Source: Symsagittifera roscoffensis
Lineage: Eukaryota; Xenacoelomorpha; Acoela; Convolutidae
Assembly (NCBI RefSeq): GCF_963678635.1
Contig: NC_087065.1
Span: 60,042,754 to 60,106,753 of the forward strand
DNA length: 64,000 nucleotides
Direction: 5' to 3'
The notes under the pieces are model-generated. The model was not told the DNA's origin. It saw nothing but the letters and a program-made list of their open reading frames with translations, and did no database searches. The translations under genes were made by a program, and so were the position numbers. This document shows, piece by piece, positions 45,501 to 57,500 of this stretch. How positions within the stretch are numbered: the first letter of the stretch is position 1; each line of letters opens with the position of its first letter.

Positions 45501-48500
45501 TTCGTCCTACTACAGATTTCGTCCCATATTCAAATCTGTGGGACAAAATCTGTGTACGCTTTGAAATGGGACGAAATCTGTTGAAATTAAAATGGGACGG
45601 GACTGTCAAGGGACTAAATGTGTCACAACTTACGGAACTGCAAGGGCTTCATGGCATCACAGTATATCTCCCGAGGTGTCTTGACAATAGTCCCGTCTTG
45701 CTGGACTGCTGCATTTGAATTTGGATCCACACCTCCACTGCCGCTGGGTCCTGGTTCCAAATCGCTCACCTGGTTCTGCCTAGAACAATAGACTGGATTT
45801 TGAAAATTTCAGCTGCGTAAAGGATATTCTGAACTACCTTTTATGCACTTGGTCATTTACTTAAAAACATTCAATATACAAACCTTGAAAATCATGCCAG
45901 TCATGACTATAAATAGAACAAATTTTTCCATTCAAACTCTCAGGAAGACAACACTTCTTAATTCAAGGCTCTTTGCCAGCCCCTCGTAAATTTTGTGGAA
46001 TTGATTTTACAAAAGGCTATTTAAAATGACTTTTGACGTTCATAAAAGCAATATAACGTGTCAGCGTGGAAAAATTAATTGTTACTAAAAATATTCCATG
46101 CAAATTTCTGTCAACAATTTTTAACAGAGGCGACATTGTACAATTGTGCAACTGGCGTGAGGGAGCTTAAAAATGGACAAAAACACAAATTCAACATAAA
46201 TTTGAATGATTAAAACAAAGCAATCGAACTTTTTGCAGGTAATGAATCGGAAGGTATAAAAACAAATTGTGCAATTTCAAAAACTATACCAAGTTGGAAA
46301 ATTTCGGAGTTTTCCTCATTTGAAGACACAAATAGCTTACTTTGTTTCATTTGAAGAATTTAAAATGAACCAATAGTGTTAACTTATTAGTAATCCAATT
46401 TTATTAGTATTCCATGAAAAGATTGGAGTGACATTTTCCAACTGACTTTGATAGCCACAGAGAATATTACTATCGAAAGTTTGATAAACCCTTCGAACCA
46501 GAAAACTGCGACACCGACAAAAAAAAGCTCCGGAGAACGAAATTAACCAGGAGAGAACAGCAAGACCGGCGAGAAATCTGGATGAAATGGTGTGACGATA
46601 AAGAGAACATACTAGTCAAGATAGAAGTGAAAGCATTCGGAGGGATGAGAATTGAAGAAGCCGATAAGGAAATCAGATCAATGCCTCGATAAGAAAATCA
46701 GATCAATGCCTCGATAAGAAAATCCGATCAATGCCAATTTAAGGGTTTTACCTCGTCCTTCAAATGATTCAAGGAAACAAAGGAACACGGCCATTCGCTG
46801 AAAATTCTCTGAACCTGGACCTGGCCTTCGTATTAAAATCTAACATCACGTTTGACAGACATGAACAACTAAACAGAAGCCAACGCGACAAGGAAAAATT
46901 AGAACAGTTTTGAGAAGCACTCGCAGAGATGGCAAAAAAGCGATATCTCCAGTTGAGAAGACAATTGGATTCGGAACATTTCTAACAAGATCATGAGGAA
47001 TTATTACATTAACCAACATCCTAGCCCCTCTAGATGCCTTTAACGTAGCTTTGCTATACAAAAAAATTATTTCTAACCACTTGAAGATGACTCATACGTC
47101 CAACTCTCAAAGCCATATTTCTAACATCGATTGAAACTTTAACGTGAAATGGATATCAAAGTCTTAAGAATCAAAAGATAAAATTCTTGCTTGCAAAATC
47201 GACGCAAAGCAAATTCTGAAAAGGCCACCAGGCGGTTTACCATGCAAGAGACGCATATTGAGTATCCTCTAATTGAAAAGGCCATTTCACGAAAAAATGT
47301 AAATCAAACCGTTAAACTGACAATTGCCGATAGCGTTAACCCTGTGAATAATTCTGTACAATCTCCTTATCAACACTCTGGATAATTTTTTGTAGATAAT
47401 CTAAAGAAATTTTGTGGCGTAATCAACGCTTTAACAAGGTGATTGAAGCGTCAACGATTTTTGACTACGAAAGAAAAGAACTGAAGAAATTATTGAAAAT
47501 CAGCTTAGGACAGGAGAATACTGTATACAGGTGAATTCGGCAAGCTTGTCAATTTTTGAAAAGGAACGTTATTCCAGAGTTGAAGTTAGGAGAGCTATAT
47601 CTCAAGATAGTAGCATTAGATCAAAAGAAGAAGGACCTACATTGCGGTTTTACAGATGCGACGATAGCAATCATCGCAAAAGTGAAATTACCAATATGAT
47701 CAAACGGCTGATTCCACAAATCAACGGCATTTTTCATTACCGAACACTGGCGAAATATTTTTTTTTATGAACGACAACTTGCCAAAAACGGGCATCGAAG
47801 TGACACAGAAGCCAAAATCTCATTTCAAATCAGTTTTCTCCCAAAAGAGTAATTCAATACTATCTGTAAGTAGTACCGAGAAGGTAGATAACAGGACAAA
47901 AAACCTGGATTTCAACTTTAAAAACTTTTTTCCAAGTATTGGACAAAATAAAAACCATGACAAAGACTAAACTATAACTCAATTAAATCACGCGTTAAAG
48001 AGACAAATAAATGAAGCTAACACTAGAAACAACGTTAAAATATGAACAAATTTTCAAGAACCAATGTCGGATGCCAACATCCACGAATTGGCAGACAAGG
48101 TTGTAACAAAACACGAAGTCTCCGAGAAAAATTGGTTCACAAAATTGGATCTAACAAATCCGTACAGTCAATTAGCTTTAGACAATCCGAAAAGCCAATA
48201 ATGTAATTTAATACAGCCGGCGGCATCACGGGAACGTCTAAGTTTTCAAACAGATTTTATGAACTACGCGACATGCCGAAAGATTTTCAACAAGTCATGG
48301 ATACGATCATCGGATCAGCCCCTTTTATAAAATGTTACATAGAAGACATTTTAATCGGATCCAAAGGATCTCTCAAAGAATGCAAAGACATAGTAAATCA
48401 TGTTATTCAGCTCAGACAAACAGAAATTCGCAGTAAAACGGTCACAACTCCAGTGTTTCAAAACAATGGATTGGCTAGGTTTCAAAATTACCAACTCAGG

Positions 48501-51500
48501 AACTTCTCCATGGAAGATAAGACCTCCTTTAAAAAAACCTACCAACTCCTCGAAAAATCGAAGAACTCAGACCATTCTTTAGGTCGCTCAACCTGTTTAT
48601 GAAGCTTGTACCCAACTTAGCTACTTTGGGAAAAGCTCTGAACAAAAAACTTTTTCATATGGTATGAATATCACTCCCTGACATTCAACAGATTTTTAAG
48701 TACTCACGAGAGAAATAAATTTGGGAGTAGCTTGGGCTGTCGAACACTACAAGAATTATCTTCATGGGTACGAGCTCGAAACTACCACGGATCACAAGGC
48801 CCTTTTAGCAGCCCTTTAGAGCAATTGAGGAAATGAATCATACCAGAGCCGTCTAACGCCTTGAGTGAATAGAATACTAAAATTCAACTTTAGAGTGAAG
48901 CACCTAGCGGTGAAGGATATGATTCAAAGACTTGATTTTTGGAACTCCAATAGGATAAACCAACCAAAATTCACATTTCGCCGAGGAGTTCAAATTCGCA
49001 ATAGTGGGAAACACTAGAATATTAATCTGAAATACACCCTTTCTACAGAGGCGAAGCTGCGCTTCGCAAACACTAGCGAGAACAAGACGAAAAACCAAGC
49101 CACGAATAAGCAAAAATTCGACTACGTCTGATATTCGATCTGCGGCCTAGTGAGTATGAAACTCATGCACAAAGCTCTCAGACACGGACGCTTAAAAAAT
49201 CTCAAAAACAAGCCACAAAAAATCAGAGAACCGATGCTATGAAATTTCCAATGCTACAGATCGTGAATATAGCAAAAATTCCACCAATCAAAGACCACTT
49301 TAAATTAAAACTATTAATTGCGAGTTAGGTTGGGAAAAAAGAAGGTTCATTTTACTAAATTAACGCTCGCAAGTGTAAACAGAAAAAAAATACTGACTGG
49401 TTTTTTGAAAACTTTTGAATTTCTAAGAAAAAAATAGATGGCCTCAAAGCTCTTTGAATTTCTGAAACACATTATGATTGACGTTTTATTTGCTAAAATT
49501 AAGTCAATTTGAGAACATAGCCAATCGAAGATTGGAAAAAAATAATTAACGCTAGTAAATATTAAAAAACACTTTCTTGAAAAAATCTCAACTTTCCAAT
49601 TTCAAAAAAAAAATTGATATCGTTTCAGCACTTTGAAATTCTAGAACAATTTATGATTTGTGCGTTTTTGCTAACATGAAACAAACTAGAGAAAACTGGG
49701 TCAATCGATAAAGTTTTCATTCCGCTGGGAAATCTAAACGATAAATTCCACTTTCGAAACTAGAAATCGTTTACGCGTTTTCACGGCATTTCCACGTCCG
49801 TATTTGGAGAGTTCTTTTTTCGTCACTTTCAGCAGAAGAAACTCAATTGAACTCAAAAGTGCAAAACTACAAAAGTGCATTCATAAATGCATCAATATGT
49901 ATGAATGCACATCTGTAGTTTTTAGAGACTTTTATGCACATTTTATGACTTTTTCCTGAAAAAAAGTTCAACAAGACCTATATAAGAGTCTTCACTAACT
50001 TCAATACTCTTGGAACAGGACAAAAGGAAACAATTTGGTGAAACTGAAAATTGAATTTCGAAACTAAAGTCGTTTTTCGTGATCTCGTCAATTTTTATGT
50101 TCTCCTATTAACTTAAAAAGAAACCAAAAGTCAAATAGCAAACGTCGAGAAATCAAAAGTCAACACAGAGGCGAAGCTGCGCTTCACAAACACTTGCGAG
50201 AACACGACAAAAGAGCAGCTCTATCAAGTGACATAAGAAAAAGTAGAAATAAGCCTCGAATTTGCACTAACCATTCAGCACTCTCACGCACTAACCATTC
50301 AGCCACGGATGCTTAGAATCCCCCAAAACTAGCCACCAATAACGCAGCTACATATGCTAATAAATTGCCAATTTGATGCAGCAAAAGTAACACCAAATAC
50401 AAAAAGATTCAATTTTGCATGTAATCATAAAGAAGTATTATGTATATTATGTATAAAGCAGTATTAAATCAAAAAGCCATATTATGTACACATTATGCAT
50501 TTCAAAAAAATTGCGAGATATATTGAGTTAGAAAATTTCTGAAATCGAGCTTTTATTGTTGTTATGGTGTTTGAAACAAACAGCTTTCTTCGGTTTGCAC
50601 TTGATGAATTAAAAATGCAGCAACTGTGTAAACTTATAACTATTCGAATGTCAAAACACATATTATCAATAAGCTGTAAAGGTACAACATATTGTCAATT
50701 CGATGAAGCAAATATTGATGCTTTAAGTCGCAACAATATTCGATTGAGGTTGGAAAAAAGAAAGCTCGTACTATAACACTTAGCTAAGTGTAAAATGTAA
50801 ATTTGAGCCCGAACGAATTTTGACTTTTTCTGAAAACAATTCATCACGTTCTGTACAAGAATCTGTTCTACGCTCATCGACTTTTAGTCACACGCTTTTG
50901 AGCAGCCAAGATACTGTGTCAGCGCGAACAAATTATTACAAAAATGCAAATTTCCGTATTAAAAACTTACGGAAGCGAAGCTGCACTTAGGAAACACAAG
51001 CAAAAACTGCCAAGAAATATCTAAAAGAGTCAACAAAGCTCACACTACGCTAGTATCACACTACGCAAATTTATCTTGTAATTTTACGAGGGGGTGCAAA
51101 ACTAGAAAACAGCCTATTTCTTTAATTTAAAAAGTAAAAAGCAATTATTGCGAAAATGGCAAAAAAGCTCTAATTCGATGCGGCGTTATCATGGCAGTAA
51201 TAACTCTTTCATTGTATACTCTGACTTCATCTCACCTTCTTGATCCGCGGTGTTGTTGGTACTTGGTCCATGCCCTCTGCACCAATCGGTAAACATAGTC
51301 CAATTCTTCCCCCAGTTTGTTCACACCTTCCGGGTCCCCATCGACTGCCCCAGCCGGATCCGCTCCCGTTGCACCCTTAGATGACGAAGAACCAGTGTTG
51401 GTCAGCTTGCGCAGGTTTCTTATAACAACCATAAGATACATATTGAAACTGAATACAATTCAGAAACTGTTAAATTTGAACAATGCAACTAACTACACTA

Positions 51501-54500
51501 CAAGACGAAGAATTCAACACCTCAGAAAAATAACTAGGCCAAAGTTTTGTTAAATGTCGCACCGTAACAACCTGGACTATTTTTATGAATTCTAGACGTC
51601 ATCTTGTTCCTCAACTAAAGCATTGACTTCAATCACTAAAAAAAATAGTGGTTGTACTGACTTGCTGAGTTGCGCGTGGTATGCTGAGTGTCTATTTCGG
51701 ATGGACTCAAGGTTGTCCACTATCTTGTGTTCCTCCATCAGCCCCATCAACTCACTCGCAGTCTCCTCGTGACTCACCATCGCCCTAAACAAAAGAACAC
51801 AAATTAATGGCACAATGAAAACTTATCATTACACTGAGCTACTGGGTCAACCAAGAGCCCAAAAAAACACTCCCCTCCAAAAAAATTTAGGGAGGAGAGA
51901 TTTATTTGGCTGGGAATTTTTTTTTCAACCAATAAACTTGAAAATTAATTTAGGTGGCGGGGGTAGAGGCTGATCTCGTTCAATTGGTCAGTTTAAGGGG
52001 AAAGTCTTCAACAAAAGAGCAAAAAAAACATAGCCAACAGACAGTTGAAAAAGTGTCCATGAACGCAAGAAAACAGAAAAAACACTTATTGAAAAAATCT
52101 TTCGAATTTCCGAATTTCAAAGCAAAAAATATACGAATTCAAAGCTCTTTGAATTTCTAGAGCAATTTCTGATTGGCACTTTTTTTTGATAAAACTAACC
52201 CAATTTAACTGGATCAATAAGTATAAATATTTCGCTGGGAAATCCGAAAACTAAATTCCACTTTCGAATCTTGAATTCGATCACGCTTTTCGTGACCTCT
52301 ACAGTTTTGCTGTGCGATAGTGGAGTTGGCCTTCATTTTAACAAAGGAAATGAACTGAACTTACAGAAAATTAAAATCCAACCGCTAAAAAGTAAATTCC
52401 TGAAAAAAATCATCGCGACGTATATAAGAGTCGGAACAACATTGATCGACTCTTTAAAATAGTTTACAATAGGAAATTTAATCACAGAGGCAAAGCGGAG
52501 CTACGCACCACTTGAGATACAACAGCATGTCAGTTAGCCGAAGAAAAATGTGAAGAAGGCGAATGAGCCAAAATCATAGTCACTACCTGATGATGTCGAG
52601 CACAGCCTGATGCACTGCCACGTGCCTGTCCATGTCCAGCACACTGTCGTTGGTCAGGTATGTGTTGAGGACCTCCATGAGACAACTGCGACAGATCAGG
52701 TCATGAAGTCTGCAGCTGAAGTTACTCATGTCCACCAATACGCTGTCCACAGGCCCACTAGCAGTCACAGAGACAGTAGGGGCACCAGAACCACTGCCAG
52801 CCGTTCCAGAATTAACTACAGCACTCATTCCAGAGCTACCCTGAAAAGTCACAAAAATTAACATGACTACACAAGACCTAAAACATAGCCAACATACAGT
52901 TGGAAAAGCGTCAATTAACTCCAGAAAACCGAGAAATAGTCGAAAATTTTTCACTTTTGAAATTTAGGAGAAACCAATATATTCCGTGGAATCTTTTGAA
53001 CTTTACTATTTTTATGATTTGCCTTCTGATTTTGTGTATAGTGTGCCTTCCTTTCAGCAATTTAATTAGAAATGAACTTAGAAACAAATCAAAAACCAAA
53101 AATCAATTTGCTAAAACCCAAAAAGCTCGTCAATTTGGTTTGCATTTTTGAAGTAAGCAGTAAGTCGAAAAAAATCTTAGCTTCGAACAACTCTTCATGC
53201 TGGTCAAAACATTTAACTACCCTCAAAAAGAATGAAACAATACGTACCACAGTGTGCTGCTGGGCGTACATGTCCATGTTCATGTTCTGATAGTCCATAG
53301 CTCCACTGACACTTGACCCTACTCGGGAGAGTGAGGATACAGAGAAAGACGAGACTATTGACGAGTTAGACGAGCTATCCGCACTTGTATTTTCCATGGA
53401 GGATTTCGATGCTCCACTGATGAACGAAGACAGAACCTAGACATTTTGAAAATTCAATCAACCTGAATCCAAAACACAGTTGACAATTTATACAAAAAGA
53501 CATTTTAATCTTTGCCGGGGCATACACCAACAAATATGATAAAAAAAGCAAATATATGAGCTAAAAAATGACCTGCAGAATTGCTTGACAATTATGCTCC
53601 TCGAAGTGTTTCTTGAGCAGACTCTGTTCCATGTTCCAGCCGCTCTGCATGGATCCAGTACCAAACCCAGTCCCCTTGGCCCAGTACTGGTTCGACTGAT
53701 GCTTATTGCCGCCTACATATCACAATTATATCTCAACCTTTCCACTTTCAAGGAGTCAATGAACGCAAGGAAAGAAAAAAATTTTGACTTAATTTTGTAA
53801 AATCTCAACTTCGAATTTCACAGAAAAAAATGCCCTTGAAGCTCTTTGAATTTCTAGAACAGTTTATGGTTGGCACTTTGTTGATAAAACTGCCCCAATT
53901 TGAGAAAACTGGACCAATAAGAAAATTTTAATTTCTCTAAGAAATCTGAAAATTAAATTTCGTTTGGAAATTAGAAGTCAATCACGTTTTTCGTGATCTT
54001 TACACTTTTTCTGTTCGATAGTGGAGTTTGCCTTCCTTTAAACAAAGGAAATGAAATGAACTTAGAAAGAAATCAAAAGTCAAATCGCGAAAATAAATTC
54101 AAGCCTAAACAAATTTTATGACTTCTGAAGAAACACAAAAATGCATCTCGACCTATATAAGATTCTGAACTACGTTCATCGACTCTTAATAAAGCGTGAG
54201 ATAAGTCCAGAAAATGGTCACTCAAGAACTCACCGATCACATTAGATCCACTGGGTCCTATGCCTACTCCGACCCCCACACCCATAGGGTCCAATTGCTG
54301 GGCCATGTGGGCCGCATACTTGTCTCTCTGATTGGTCTGCTTAGCCGACGCGGATCCAACTCCAAACAAGGAAGGCGGAAACAAGAACTGGTAGCTCTTC
54401 ACATCCGCACTCTCAGGATTCCTAGAATAGACCATGTATATTGCTAGCTACAAATAAACTTAACAATAAAAATCACGAGCTAATTTTTTACAATCCGAAA

Positions 54501-57500
54501 ATTTAGGAAACTCTCTTTTAAACATTCGTTAGTTATCAAATTAATAATGGTTAAGTACTTTTGCCTATTTATTACTATCATGAAACTAGTGCAGAGACCA
54601 GTCACGATGCGTTTTATCATGCAAGCTATTAGTTTTAAAGTTTTTATTTAAAACTCATATATTATTGCTTCGCGCTACTTGCGATACAAAAATGAATGAC
54701 TATGATAACAAACAAATGAAAAGAAAAAATTGAAAAACATTTTCAGAAAATCGTTTTTATCATTTAAGTATTATAAAAATTGCACAAATATCCGGAACAA
54801 AATTACCAGCACTATTAAAAACTTCACAACGAGCTTACGGAAATCTAGAAAGAAAACGAACTTTGAAAAATTCTTCTCTGCGAGAACTAAGCCGGCAAAA
54901 ATAAGAGACAGACCAAAAATAGCCGAAAATTTTCAATTAGCAAAAAAAAACAGGTCCCGACCCGACTGGAATCGCAAGCCCGGGCTTTATCGTCTCCGGC
55001 ATGGGTGTAACAGTAAACCAGAAGAAAGCTAAACCTTCAGGGAAAAAATGGGCTACGGGAATTAAGCCGGCAAAAAACAACACAGGCGAAGTTGCGCTTC
55101 GCATACACAAGCAAAAATATGACAGATTACGGCTACTGAGAAAAACTGAATGAGTAGAACTTTGAATCTACAAAATTTCTTAAGTGACGCACGCCAAATA
55201 TGAGTCTACTTAATTTCAAAGTGACACCAGCCAATGATGATGCATTAGCAGTTCAAGTCAATTTGAATAAAAATTACCAACTAAAATATCTCCATTTAGA
55301 CAACAAAAGGGTTGGAAAAAGGTTGCTTGTGTAAACAGACGGAAGATAGTCCGAAAAAGCATAGAAATAAATTGCAAAAAAATGAGTCCCGTCTGGACTC
55401 GAACCACAAGCCTTCGGCGTCTCAAGCAGGTGTGTTACCTTACCTCTACGCAAACAGAAGCGAAGCTGCACTTCGTAAACACTAGCCAGAAAACGACAAA
55501 AAGTAGCTCTGCAAAATGAAATATTTAGGAAACTTGAAAAAAAAATTGCTCTGGCGGAATCGATCTTACGACCAAGATATTCAAACTTCCCTGTCCTCGA
55601 ATCTGCGCTAAGAGCCCAACCTACTGCGACCTAGAGATTATGATTCTCACGCACTTACGCCTCAGCCACGCACGCTTAAAATATCACAAACACCGGCCAC
55701 AACTTAAGCAGAGAACTTTCATTTGCGAGTTAGTAAAAAAGAAGGTTCGTACTATTTCACTACGCTGATCGTTAGTGTAAATTTAACAAACTTTTCATCA
55801 AATAAATTGGAAAGCTAAAAGCCAAATACACATAAATTATGTATTTCAAAAATATTGCGAGATATATTGAGTCGGAAAATTTATGTTTTTCTTACTGTAC
55901 TGTTTTTTGCGTATCAATAGCTTTTTTGGTTATTTTGATGAATGAAAAATGCATCAACGGTGTCAACGTATAACTAATCGAAAGTCCACGACACTGGATG
56001 AGACGAAGCAACTCAAACGAACCTTCATCGCCTCCGGAGATGACGGATTAACAAAAACGAAACGTAACCCGCTGTCTATGAAGGAGACGAGGCCACTACA
56101 ACAAATCGAAATTTCGAAGCAAGTGATATCAAACAGCCGCCAAGGTGCCCCAAAAGTGGCACCAATATTTGCGACAGGTTGGAAACAAAGAATATAACAG
56201 TCATACTATAACAGTACGCTCGCTAAAGCTTGCAAGTGTAAATAAAGCAAGAAGATGAATGAGTCCAGTAGATGAGTCCTGTGAACAAAGTTAATTACGG
56301 GAAAAAAGTCAAGTTCCCGATTGCAATAACCTTAATTATCGCAAGGGTAGTTCAGAGGCGAAGCTTAACTTCGAAAACATTAGCGAGAACAAGACAAAAA
56401 TCAGCTCTATAAAGTGCAATAAAAAAGTAGAAATAAGCCTCGAATAAATGAAAAGTCCTATAGATCTCCGATACGATCTACAACCTACGGCGACCTAGGG
56501 AATATGAGTCTCAGGCACTAACCACTCAGCCATGGACGATTCATTAATCACAAACTATCGCCTCAAATAAAGCAGAGAACAGATGCTATGAAATTTCCAA
56601 TGCTACACTTCGTTTTTATAGAAAAGCGCCACCAAATAATGAACACTTTTATTTGCGAGTTAGCTTAGAAAAAAGGAAAAGGTTCGTACTAATACACTAA
56701 CGCTCGCAATCCCGCTAGTCTAATAAACTCAACTAGAGCGTACCTGTGAGTTAGAACAGCCAGACATCCGAAAAGCAGGTCCAGTATCTCAGCATCTACA
56801 CACTGTTGTCTGATGACTAATCCCAGCTCAGTGTTCACCGGATACTGGTCGAAAAGACTCCTCAGAGCTTCGAGAGGCAGGGTGGAGAGGTTCTTGGCCT
56901 CCGGAGTCGATAAGATACTTGTAGCTATATCGAACAAAGTTAAGCACATAAACACGCCTGGCACAACAAATAATTTAACAAATTATCGCTTTAACCCTTT
57001 TTTAAATAATGTTAGCAATCATTTTCGACTTCTGTGAAAATACAACATGCGTCAGGTTGACGCCTAATTTTAAAAGTTTCAAGTTTGAGAAATTAGTCAA
57101 ACTCCATGATTCCTACTGGTCCACATACTAATTGTACACATACTTGAGTCTCCTACGTCGCTGACGCCCAATAGGATCCGCAACAGGAATCGCGCCTTCC
57201 TCTCTTCCCTCAGCAACACTTCCACGTATAATGGTAACTGCAGAGTCAGTCCCAACAGAGCTAGACAGTGGGGCGCCACGACGGCCACGCCTCCTGCACA
57301 GTTACCAACTGCTCCAGGACCTGCAATAATTGACCGTTTGAACTATTCAATGCATTAATGTATGTGAAAGGACTGTTTTAATCGCAGGAAGCTTCTGTTT
57401 TACTGACCGGAGCTTCCAATCCAAAGACTGACATGTTCAAAAGACTGAATTGATTTTTTCAAGGCCAATTTATTTTTTGTTCCGAATTTCGCAAAAATGG

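Larger units (their letters stand above)
45780..51235 (-). other. BIRC6-like intron between exons k and l
   Basis: The largest intron seen. It contains a Ty3/Gypsy relic (46450-48950), H elements (49043-49380, 50163-50794) and T copies (49381-50022). Confidence 0.65.
54422..56743 (-). other. BIRC6-like intron between exons e and f
   Basis: It contains tRNA-SINE sequence (54890-55020), H variant B (55081-55338), another tRNA-like segment (55383-55448), H copies (55453-55781, 56351-56724). No coding exon is required by phase. Confidence 0.6.

Noticed and set aside
46846-47061. Minus-strand ORF of 71 codons
   Set aside because: It is antisense to recognisable Gypsy gag sequence.
52610-52861. 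Plus-strand open frame of 83 codons
   Set aside because: It is opposite BIRC6-like exon i; the minus strand carries the recognisable protein.
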